The translations under genes and the position numbers were made by a program. Below, piece by piece: positions 54,631 through 64,000 of a DNA stretch of 64,000 nt. Each line of letters starts with the position of its first letter. Positions within the stretch are counted from its first letter, which is position 1. The stretch is from Haliotis asinina (Eukaryota > Mollusca > Gastropoda > Lepetellida > Haliotidae): positions 12,406,501 through 12,470,500 of the forward strand of contig NC_090283.1 in the NCBI RefSeq assembly GCF_037392515.1, written 5' to 3'. Below the pieces are notes generated by a model that searched no databases, had not been told where the DNA came from, and saw only the letters and a program-made list of their open reading frames with translations.

Positions 54631-55237
54631 TCCCGTGTGGACCCGGGGCAGAGTGTGTTCACAGCACCCCATTGCTGGTCGTAAGAGGCGACCAAATTGG
54701 GCAACCTGTTTGCCGTGGGTTGCGTCCCGTGTCGGTGGAGGACGGTAGTCTTGTGGTTGAGGGCACTGGGAGCCTGGGACGTGTTCCTTTTGCTCAACAC
54801 ACCACTTTGGCCCTTACTTCACCTAGACGGGTGGTAGAATCGGCCCGATTCTATCAATCGGCTGGTCACGTCGTGCACTGAGCATGGACACATTCATCTT
54901 GACATTGACAATTGTGAAAATTATTTTGAATGATTTGACTGAATATCATCCATAACCTGTTCTCTTCAAGTTGCCTAGAGTCCTATGCCAGAAGGCGGTG
55001 GCTCATGGGCCAATCTGGCAATAAAGACCTCTGAATTCTGTGTTTCTCCAGAAAGGTGTCAAGGGCGAACCAGCCTGGCAGTCTTCTGTTTGATTCCATA
55101 GCTTTTCAAGTTTTTATTAGCTGGAGTATAACATCCCTGTAGCCCTGGTGGCACAGACTGGTTTCCGCTGTTTCACCGTCCTCGTTGACACTCCATGGTG
55201 GGTGGGGAGCAGGGATGTCGAACGCTTTTCCTACACC

Positions 55238-56521
55238 ATGGCACTTTCTATTCCTTCTGGTTCATCCAAACATAAACGTAGATATGTGGAGTCTACATCG
55301 TCTGATGAAGGATCTTCTGATATTGTTGACACGTGGCCGAGGTTCATAGTTATCTCATCTCCAAACGATATTCCGTTGCAACTTAACCAGTTTGCAATAT
55401 CTAAAGGCATTCAAGGTGTCTGTGGAGAAGTGAAGGACGTTACACGTCTCCGAAATGGTTCGCTTCTAGTGGAATGTGCACGGAGACAACAATCGGACAA
55501 TCTGTTGAAACTAAAACAGTTTGTGAATACACCTGTTGTTGTCTCAGTGCACAGAACCCTGAATTCCTGTAGAGGTATAGTCAGAGACAGGGCACGTTGC
55601 CTTTGTGACATGAATGAGGATGACATTGTTAATGAACTGAAAAGCCAGGGGGTAACCGGAGTAAAGCGTTTTACTAAAAAGAAAGATGATGGCACAATCA
55701 TGAAGCTGAACACTTACCTGTTTACGTTTTCACTTTCTTCCCTTCCAAAATACGTTAAAGCTGGATACTTTAATATCGGAGTTGAGGTTTATGTACCATC
55801 TCCACTCCGATGCTTTAAATGCCAAAAGTTTGGTCATGGGGCCAAGTTCTGTCGTAACAAGACGATATGTTCTCGTTGTGGTGATGCACATGAACTCTCT
55901 GAGTGCACAAATGTCATCAAGTGTGCCAACTGCAATGGTGATCACTTGGCTTCATCCAAATCTTGCCCTTCTTATGAACTTGAAAGTAAAATTCAAAATA
56001 TCAAATACACCAGCAATATTTCATATGCTGAAGCTAGAAAATTGGTAGCCATTTCAACCACTTCATCAGTGTCATATTCTGATGCAGTTTCATCACGTGC
56101 CACTACTTCTAAACCTCCCATGAGATCTACGTCATGCCAAACGTCAATATCATGGGTACACAAACAACTTACAATAGGTGAAACAGATGAGACCTCTCAC
56201 ATGGTCGAATCCAATACTTCAACATCGGCCTCTCAGACAGATACTATCACATCGACTCCTTCAGCTGATCCTTTGTCTGTAACAGAATGTACCACAGATT
56301 CATCGAAAATACAACATAAATCATCTAAAAATGTGCAAAAGGAAAAGAATCAATCGAGAAGAACCAGAACCATCCAACACTTGGAGGTGCCTTCCTCTCA
56401 GTCGTCCCCCATACATGTTCAAAATCAATTTGATCCTTTGGAGATGGAGGTCACCCCATCTCCCCCAGTCTGTGGGAGTAGATCCCACACCAACTCACGA
56501 ACTCCGATTGAGCCTCCATGA
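55238..56521 (+). CDS. LINE copy D ORF1, intact Gag-like protein
   Basis: 427 codons from the ATG at 55238 (MALSIPSGSSKHKRR), chosen because it aligns with ORF1 starts in A, B and C; an upstream in-frame ATG at 55148 lies in the leader. Blocks: TWPRFIVISSPNDIPLQLNQ, FAISKGI, SLLVECARRQQ, VSVHRTLNSCRGIVRDR, the FTFSLSSLPKYVKAGYFN block, then knuckles CFKCQKFGHGAKFC, CSRCGDAHELSEC and CANCNGDHLASSKSC. The tail is Ser/Thr-rich. It probably coats the LINE RNA. The stop TGA at 56519-56521 overlaps the ORF2 ATG (ATGA). Confidence 0.93.
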   Translation: MALSIPSGSSKHKRRYVESTSSDEGSSDIVDTWPRFIVISSPNDIPLQLNQFAISKGIQGVCGEVKDVTRLRNGSLLVECARRQQSDNLLKLKQFVNTPVVVSVHRTLNSCRGIVRDRARCLCDMNEDDIVNELKSQGVTGVKRFTKKKDDGTIMKLNTYLFTFSLSSLPKYVKAGYFNIGVEVYVPSPLRCFKCQKFGHGAKFCRNKTICSRCGDAHELSECTNVIKCANCNGDHLASSKSCPSYELESKIQNIKYTSNISYAEARKLVAISTTSSVSYSDAVSSRATTSKPPMRSTSCQTSISWVHKQLTIGETDETSHMVESNTSTSASQTDTITSTPSADPLSVTECTTDSSKIQHKSSKNVQKEKNQSRRTRTIQHLEVPSSQSSPIHVQNQFDPLEMEVTPSPPVCGSRSHTNSRTPIEPP

Positions 56522-59500
56522 GTAGTTTAGACATCATTGTTCAGTGGAATTGTAGAGGACTGAAGAATAATTTTAATGATTTGCAACTACTAATACAGGA
56601 TTTCAAACCATCGGCATTTTGTTTACAAGAAACTTATTTTAAAGCAACAGATCAATTTGATATACGGCAGTATGCTTCATATAACTTCTTTTCTCCTCCA
56701 GGATTTAGAGCTACTGGAGGATCTTCCATTTTGGTGAGACAGGGTGTCATTCACAGCCCTGTTCCTCTTAATACAACACTTCAGGCCGTTGCTGTCAGAT
56801 TGACTTTGAGCATTGTTTTTACATTATGCTCCCTATATATACCACCATCTACTCATCTTCACCAAACTGATCTTCAGGCGCTCTATGACCAACTGCCGAA
56901 GCCATGTATCATTATGGGTGACTTAAACGGTCATAATCCACTTTGGGGCAGTTCTGACACAAACCAAACTGGAAAGATACTGGAAGATTTTCTTTCAAAC
57001 AACGATCTGTGTATATTTAATGATACTTCGAAAACATATTTGCATCCTGGTACAGGCACATATTCATCTCTTGACTTGTCCCTCACTGATGCAGATCTGT
57101 TAAATGAATTTGAATGGTCTGTCCATAGTGACCTGTGCGGCAGCGATCATTTTCCAACCATTCTTAAACCATCAATTCCGGCTGATATTCCTCCATCATC
57201 ACGATGGAACTTCAGCAAAGCTAACTGGCCTTTATTTGAATTACTATGTACTGACAAACTGAATCCTGCTCGTTTCATTGGTGCTCCTGATTCTGTACAA
57301 TTATTCTCTGATGAGCTAAACAAAATTGCCGATGAATGTATTCCTAAGTCCTCTACCAATCCCCACATACGTAAACCGTGGTTTAATAATGACTGCAATC
57401 AAGCTCGAAAGGCACGGAAAAAAGCTGAACACTATTTCCGTCGCCACCCAATGGTACATAATTTGAATAAATATAAAATCTTAAATGCTAAAGCACGGCG
57501 TACCTTCAAGCACAATAAGCGCCTGTCGTGGCAAAATTACGTTTCGAAAATCAACTCACGTACGCCAATATCTAAAGTATGGAACATGATCCAGAGAATT
57601 AAAGGTAAGGGTAACAAATCAAGCATACATCATCTCAAAACTGGAGATCAGGTATTAACAGATAAATCTGATATCGCAAATAAACTGGGTGAAACACTTG
57701 CTAAACATTCTTCTTCATCAAACTACGTTCCTCAATTTCAAAAATACCAAAAACAGCAGGAAAAGAAACAAATTAATTTTCATTCTGATAATGGGGAAGA
57801 CTATAACGAAATCTTTTCCATCCATGAGCTTCAGACTGCCCTTGAACAAGCTCACGATACTGCAACAGGAGCTGATAACATACATTATCAGCACCTGAAA
57901 CACTTACCTAACTCCTGTTTAGAGACACTATTGAATATTTTCGATGAAATTTGGATATCTCGTACATTCCCTTCCTCTTGGCGTGATGCTATAGTTGTGC
58001 CCATACCTAAACCTGGACGTGATGCTACAGATCCATCCAACTATAGACCCATTTCCTTGACTAGCTGCGTTTGCAAAACCATGGAGCGCATGGTCAATAA
58101 CAGATTAACTTGGTACCTAGAAACTAACAATTTAATTACTAATATTCAATGTGGTTTTCGAAAAAATCGCAGTACCATTGACCATTTAGTCCGATTGGAG
58201 TTGTTTGTTAAAATGCCCTTCTTAACAAGGAGCATTCTGTGTCAATATTTTTTGATTTAGAAAAAGCTTATGACACAACATGGAAGTACGGTATTTTGAG
58301 AGATTTGCATGACTTTGGTTTGCGGGGCCGTTTGCCTGAGTTTATAGCTGAGTTTTTAACTGACAGGCAGTTTCAAGTGCGTGTGGGTTCTACCCTGTCT
58401 GATTATTATAAGCAGGACCAGGGTGTCCCCCAGGGCAGTATTTTGTCTGTCACTTTATTCAGTATTAAAATAAATAGTCTTTCAAATGTTTTAACAGATT
58501 CAATCAATGGCTCCCTTTTCGTGGATGACTTTAATATTTCTTGTCGTGGCAAAAACATGCGAACCATTGAGAGGCAGTTACAAATCTGTCTCAACAAAAT
58601 TCATAAATGGTGCCTTGAGAATGGGTTTAAATTTTCTCAATCTAAGACAAATTGCATTCACTTTTGCCGAAAATACAAACCTCATAAAGACCCTGACTTG
58701 TCTTTAAATGGTGCACCCATCAAAGTTGTCAAGGAAGCTAAGTTCCTTGGTCTCATCTTTGACTCACACTTAACCTTTCTGCCACATATTAAATACCTAA
58801 AGACCAAATGCTTGAAGGCGCTTGATTTGTTGAAAGTCGTTTCAAATACAACGTGGGGAGGAGACAATCAACCCTCCTACATTTATACAGGTCACTCGTC
58901 CGTTCTAAACTGGATTACGGCTCCATTGTTTATGGTGGAGCCTGTAAAAGCAACCTCAAACTACTTGATTCTATCCATCATCAAGGGCTAAGACTTTGTC
59001 TCGGATCATTCCGAACTTCCCCTGTTGACAGCCTATACGTTGAAGCAGATGAACCTTCCCTTGATCAACGCCGTATTAAATTATCTTTGCAGTATCTTAC
59101 TAAACTGTATTCAAATACGTCCAATCCTGCATATCATTGTGTCTTCAATCCCCCGTATGGGTATTTGTACAATAAAAAGCCTTCACTTGTTCCGCCTCTT
59201 GGACTAAGAGTGAAACCTTTTCTCTCAGCTGTTGGCATTGAGCTAGAAAATATAGCCCCTTCTCGCTTGTTTTCTTCACCTCCTTGGCAACTGGTTAGAC
59301 CACAAGTTGACCTTACAATAAGTAAATATAAAAAATCAGAAACTAATGAATTACAATATAAACAAGCATATAATCAATTAAAAAGTAAATATAGTACATA
59401 TAAATCCTTATTTACAGATGGGTCCAAGGATGGTGGCGCAGTTGCTTGTGTCACTGTCATTGGATCCAGAACAATATCTTCCAGATTACCAGACAGCAGT

Positions 59501-60184
59501 TCAATTTTTACAGCAGAAGCACATGCCATATTAACAGCCCTAAAATATATTAAAAAACACCCAAAATATAAACAATATATCATTTATTCAGACTCTCTTT
59601 CTTGCCTTCAGGCTATTAAAAATGTATCTTCTCAACATCCACTTTTAACTGATATTGTTGAATTGTATAATAATCTTGCTACTGGCCAATACGACATCGT
59701 CATTTGCTGGTTACCAAGTCATGTTGGAATCTCTGGTAACACAATGGCTGACCTTGCTGCAAAGGCGGCACTCAACAAATCTGTAACACCACTTCTTCTT
59801 CCATATTCAGATTACAAAGCTTGCATTAGAACGTATATCCGTGATCTGATGCAAAAGAAGTGGGACACCCAAGTGGGTATCAATAAAGTACACCAAATCA
59901 AGCCAACAATCGGTTATACTTACTTGGGTTGTCAGTCCAGATTTGAAGAGGTCATTATGCGACGATGTCGTATTGGTCATACAAGATACACTCATGAGTA
60001 TTTGTTAAAAGGCGAAGATCTCCCGTTTTGCATCCCTTGTGATGAAGGAATCACTGTCAAGCATGTCTTGCTTGACTGTATTGATTTTGCCATCACAAGG
60101 GATAAATATTTCAATGTTAAATCAATTAAGGATCTTTTTAATAAAGTAATTATCATTTAATAATTGGATTTTTAAAAGAAATAG
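56518..60184 (+). pseudogene. LINE copy D ORF2, endonuclease-RT-RNase H, nearly intact
   Basis: ATG 56518, then endonuclease (IIVQWNCRGLKN, FCLQETYFKA, IMGDLNGHNPLWG, LDLSLTDADLL, CGSDHFPTIL) to ~57180; linker with KPWFNNDCNQARKARKK; RT (PIPKPGRDATDPSNYRPISL, FFDLEKAYDTTWK, GVPQGSILSV, SLFVDDFN) from ~57990 to 58870; RNase H (LFTDGSKDGGAVA, FTAEAHAILTAL, IYSDSLSCLQAIK, ICWLPSHVGISGN) from ~59410 to 59790; and a CIPCDEG...VKHVLLDC C-terminus. All RNase H acidic residues expected are visible. Frame changes lie near 58215, 58858 and 60147. Confidence 0.94.
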
Positions 60185-60763
60185 AATTGTTGACTAAATT
60201 TTGAATAATATGTTTTGTATATAGAATAAAGTTGTTTTATTAATGGTAGTCTAAATTAGCCACTGCGATTGTTGGTGGCTGTGCCTTCAAAGGGGGTTAA
60301 AGTATTGTAAAATTATTGTCCCCCTGAGAGGGTACGTAAGTCCCAAAACTTTCAAAGTAAAATTTTCACATACCAAGTTTTTAATCGTAGTATTCTTGTT
60401 ATTTTAAATTTTGGCTAACTTGTCTTACAATCGCCAATGACTGAGGGGATGGTGTAAAACCAGCTGGGATCCATGCAGGTAGCGAAAGTATTGTAAGTCC
60501 CCATGGTCCCTAGTATGGTGATCTACCTTCAGTTGTTGGTGATTTATAGCCCGTGTTTTATATTGTATTGTCTTCTCTCATTACAGTGTTTTAGTTTTAC
60601 ATGCTAGTTTTATGTTCATACCTGTGATAGTCTAGTAGTTTTACTGTCCATTGTCGGCAGGTTTTACTCTTCCCGACGTTTTCATTTTATTAAGTGAATT
60701 GTTCTCGTCACGATATGGCTGCAATATTGCCGATGTGACGGTAAATTTTAACTCACTCACTCA
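60185..60763 (+). other. 3' UTR and (ACTC)n tail of LINE copy D
   Basis: Conserved with A and E. It contains AGGGGGTTAAAGTATTG, CTGAGGGGATGGTGTAAA and the terminal ATATGGCTGCAATATTGCCG ... ACTC repeats. Target duplication CTGTCAGAGATA follows at 60764-60775. Confidence 0.88.
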
Positions 60764-60775
60764 CTGTCAGAGATA

Positions 60776-61218
60776 AATGAGAAATCATCCCGTAATCCGC
60801 TTTAAATACAATAAACCTATAGCAAACTGAGACACGACAAGGGAGGTAAGGGATGGTGGACCGTCTTATGGTAGATCAATCTGATATGCACTTCGGGTTG
60901 CAGGTGAGACACATCGGCATGAAAGCTCACGACAAAACCAAACGTAATTACTTCATGCTGTGTGCTCTCATATTCTTGTTGCAAATGTTGATATGCGCTA
61001 ACGTCTCTGGACTCACACACTCACTTTGGTGATAACTGACTATAAACACTTTAGCAGTGTGCACAAAAATTCATATTCCTCACTGGAATGACACTGAATC
61101 TCACTAAGGAAGGAGCATACGATGAAGTATGTTTCTGATTATACTGAAAGTCAGTAAGCTATGTACATGTATGACATTAGCAAAACAACTGTATGTTAAT
61201 CGTTTGAAACCAGCTTAC
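60776..61218. other. Intron of the receptor gene, no feature
   Basis: Follows the donor GTAAGC of the EGF exon (minus strand). No coding content or repeat recognised. Confidence 0.5.
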
Positions 61219-62129
61219 CTGTTCCACATACGTTCTTTGTCACACAGTCTGCTAAGGAACAGTCATTGGCACAGTCATGTTCACATCTGACCCCACCGAA
61301 ACTGGTCTCGCATCCTTTGGTACACGCACCTGTCCACTGATGACACATGCCATCCAGGCATCTTGGACACGAGTGATCCCAGAAGTCTCCGCATTTGTAC
61401 ACCCACTGGTGCATGATCCATTGTTGGAGTTGCAGTGTGGACTGACACAATTGACACAGTCTGTTCCATAATATCCAAGTGAACAACCCTTAACAGAGGT
61501 TCCATTTGAATCAAATTTACCATACAGGCATCTGGGATTGCACTGGAGGGAACAGTTGAACCCATGCCATATCTTCCGTTTACACATCCGTGTGTACAGG
61601 CACCCGTCACACTGTTACACTCACCTATACAACTGTTGGTGTCCTTTGGTGCGGAGCAGTTGCTTGCAACGGCAATCGCATTGGGTTGACAATGAACACT
61701 GAACTCCTCGTCACAAAACTTGCCATAAAATCCTGGTACGCAACCTTGCAGACATCCATTGTCACATCCACTGGGCTCCAAACAATGGTCGCAGGTGTGT
61801 TCACATGTCGCTCCAGCATGAGGCGGATAACACTTCTCACAATGTCCTGTAATCCTGTTGCAGGATTTACATCTACTTGAACAATTCTTGCAAGCTGAAC
61901 CATAATAGGAACCAACGCACCCAGAAAAACAAGTTGAATCTGTCTGACAATATCCGCCTTTACACACGTGGGGACACTTTGTACATCCTACCCCTGGGTT
62001 ATCACATTCCTCAGTGCATTTTCGGCCCTGATATCCTGGTATGCATCCTTCCGTGCATATCTGAAGACCTCGCTCGTTCAGTGTGCACAGGCTCTTCTTG
62101 CAGCCTTTACTGCAGCGCGAACTACACAT
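61219..62129 (-). pseudogene. EGF/laminin-type repeat receptor exon, cut by LINE copy E
   Basis: Read from 62129: CSSRCSKGCKKSLC, EGCIPGYQGRKCTEECDN, CPHVCKGGYCQTDSTC, SGCVGSYYGSACKNC, CEKCYPPHAGATCEHTC, LQGCVPGFYGKFC, NSVTGACTHGCVNGRYG. After that the EGF pattern continues in a second frame (CSLGYYGTDC, CNSNNGSC) from ~61565 and a third (CTKGCETSFGGVRCEHDC) from ~61400, ending with CGTG and donor GTAAGC at 61219. The spacing is that of MEGF/SREC-type EGF repeats. Two frame changes and the insertion of LINE E within the cysteine-rich coding sequence indicate a dead gene copy or a damaged allele. Confidence 0.75.
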
Positions 62130-64000
62130 GAGTGAGTGAGTGAGTGAGTTAATATTTAACGTCACATCGGCAATATTGCAGCCATATTGTGACGTGAACA
62201 TGTTACATATTGAAATGAAGACGTGCATATAGTAAAAACCTGTCAACGAAGGACAGTAAAATGACAAGATTATCACATTGAGAATATAAAACTAGCGTCG
62301 AAATCTAAAAAATAATAGAACAATACAAACCAATTTGGACATCACAATGTAAAATTGGGCTATAGATTGCCAACAACTGAAGGTAGATCACCCCACTAGG
62401 GACCTTGGGGACTTACAGTACCTCAGCTTCCTGCATGGACCGTAGCTGGATTTACACCATCCCTTCAGCCATTAGCAATTTGGACAATGCTAGCCATACA
62501 TTAAAATAACAAATATACTACGATTAAAAACTATTGGTAAATTTAAATTGACAATGAAAGTATCGGGACTTATGTACCTTCTCCGGGGGACAATAATTTT
62601 ACACTACTTCAACCCCCTTCGAGGGTACAGCCACAAACAATCAAAGTTACTAACATAAACTACCAAGCATTAAAATACAACTATATAGAGAACATATTAA
62701 TCAAAATTCAACAAGAAAATCTATTTCTTTTAAAAAACCAATGATCAAAGGACAATTAACTGTGCTAAAAAGATCATGAAGTGTTTTCACATTGAAATAT
62801 TTATCCCTTGTGATGGAGAATTCAACACAGTCAAGCAGGATATGCTTGACTGTAACTCTCTCATCACAAGGGATACAAAACGGAGGATCTTCACCTTTCA
62901 ACAGGTACGCATGGGTGTACCTTGTGTGGCCAATACGACATCGTCGCATGATAACCTCTTCAAATCTCGACTGACAACCCAAGTGGGTATATCCAATATA
63001 CGGTTTTATGGCGTGTAATTTATTTCTTCCCACTTGGGTGTCCCATTTCTTCTGCATCAGATCACGGATGTAAGTTCTAATGCAAGCTTTGAAATCAGAG
63101 TAAGGGATAAGAAGTGGTGTAATAGATTTGTTGAGTGCTGCCTTGGCAGCAAGATCGGCCGTTGTATTTCCAGAAATGCCCACGTGGCTGGGCAACCAAC
63201 AAAAGACGATGTCGCATTGGCCAGTAGCAAGATCATTATACAATTCAATAATCTCAATTAAAAGTGGATGTTTACAAGACACATTGTTTATAGCCTGAAG
63301 GCAATAAAGAGAATCAGAATAGATTATATACTGTTTATGTTTAGGATGTCGTTGAATATACTTAAGAGCCGTTAATATCGCGTTTGCTTCTGCAGTAAAA
63401 ATAGAGCTTTTATCTGGTATTCTAGAAGATATTGTCCTGGATCAAATGACAGTGGCACAAGCCACTGTGCCACCGTCCTTGGATCCATCTGTAAATATGA
63501 ATTTGTAATTGGTATATTTGTTTTTAAGCTGATAATATTCTTGTTTATATTGTACGCCATTGGTTTCTGATTTTTTAAATGAGGTCAATGTTAGGTCGAC
63601 TTGTGGTCTCACCAACTGCCATGGAGGAGAAGAAAGAAGTCGGGAAGGAGCTATATTGTCCAGCTCAATACCAGCAGCAGCAATAAATGGCTTAATTCTG
63701 AGCCCAAGAGGCGGGACAAGAGAAGACTTTTTGTTATACAAATCCTCATAAAGAGGGTTAAAGACACAGTCAAATGCAGGATTTGACTCAGTAGAAAATA
63801 ATTTGGTAATATATTGTAAAGAGAGCTTTATACGACGGTGGTTAAGAGAAGGTTCATCGGCCTCAACGTACAGACTGTCAACAGGAGAAGTTCGAAAAGA
63901 CCCAAGAGAAAGTCTTAGGCCCTGGTGGTGGACGGAATCAAGTAATTTTAGGTTGCTCTGACAGGCTCCACCATAGACGATCGAGCCATAATGAAGTTTC
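62130..64000 (-). mobile_element. LINE copy E, 3' part, continues beyond the window
   Basis: Minus-strand family member: (ACTC)n tail and 3' UTR at 62130-62700, ORF2 from 62701 to the window edge, which lies in the reverse transcriptase (KLHYGSIVYGGACQS). It is inserted into the EGF exon; the other junction is outside the window, so length and target duplication are unknown. Confidence 0.94.
62701..64000 (-). pseudogene. LINE copy E ORF2, C-terminal part
   Basis: One frame is followed from ~63740 to the stop at 62701: RT thumb/linker (MYNKKSSLVPPLGLRIKPF, SSPPWQLVRPQVDLTLTS), RNase H (IFTDGSKDGGTVACATVI, then one in-frame TGA at 63442-63444 where Gly is expected, TAEANAILTALKYI, IYSDSLYCLQAI, FCWLPSHVGISGN) and C-terminal CIPCDERVTVKHILLDC. 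Apart from that single stop the segment is open, so E is about as young as D. Confidence 0.92.

Larger units (their letters stand above)
54573..60763 (+). mobile_element. LINE copy D, full length, best-preserved copy
   Basis: About 6.19 kb with a perfect 12-base target duplication, complete 5' ribozyme-like end, leader, open ORF1 (55238-56521), ORF2 broken only by about three single-base frame changes, 3' UTR and (ACTC)n tail. It is the youngest-looking of the five copies and the best reference for the family. It sits in the presumed intron of the EGF receptor gene, in the opposite orientation to that gene. Confidence 0.96.

Noticed and set aside
61277-62131. Plus-strand open frames opposite the EGF exon
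   Set aside because: The minus strand carries the regular cysteine spacing; the plus-strand frames have none.

Overview
This window looks like nuclear DNA of a marine mollusc, probably a gastropod close to abalone. That is an inference from memory of the repeat style: SINEs and LINEs ending in (ACTC)n tails with an ATAGCTGGAATATTGC-type 3' end, long ACAT and CA/TA arrays, AT-rich introns, and a low density of host exons. Nothing bacterial is present.

Layout. (1) 1-10093: a minus-strand LINE (copy B) is split by a nearly full-length plus-strand copy of the same family (copy A, 628-6710) with a 14-base target duplication. (2) 10129-10396: a complete SINE with a 12-base target duplication. (3) 11.78-16.5 kb: TA/CA microsatellite, a 37-base minisatellite and a long degenerate ACAT/ATAC array holding a 161-base palindrome. 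(4) 17348-34389, minus strand: a host gene that I assembled exon by exon. Seventeen exons keep one frame (3135 nt, 1044 codons plus stop). It encodes a KMT5A/SETD8-like SET domain, acidic linker exons, six tandem copies of a 25-residue exon, C2H2/C2HC zinc fingers, a tyrosine-recombinase-like domain and a basic helical C-terminus. Its introns carry a 3.1-kb minisatellite, a ~180-base dispersed repeat and a smaller minisatellite. (5) 36.2-38.8 kb: a SINE fragment and a decayed L1/Tx1-like LINE. (6) 42.2-47.7 kb: LINE copy C (minus), with a doubled 5' leader and a 57-base tail-only insertion inside it. (7) 48.3-52.25 kb: a decayed stretch of unrecognised coding relics. (8) 54.36-62.13 kb, minus strand: parts of an EGF-repeat membrane receptor gene whose intron holds LINE copy D (54573-60763, the best preserved) and whose EGF exon is cut by LINE copy E (62130 to the window end).

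The LINE family is the main theme: five copies make up more than a third of the window. Each has an ORF1 with CCHC knuckles, an ORF2 with AP-endonuclease, reverse transcriptase, RNase H and a C-terminal Cys/His motif, and ORF1/ORF2 junctions of the ATGA or TAATG type. The first 58 bases of all four complete 5' ends fold like a hepatitis-delta-type self-cleaving ribozyme, with compensated changes in stem P2. The SINE shares the LINE's 3' tail and seems to keep a reduced version of the same 5' pseudoknot, so LINE and SINE look like a driver and passenger pair. The most unusual host feature is the SET / zinc-finger / tyrosine-recombinase-like fusion gene with its freshly amplified exon.
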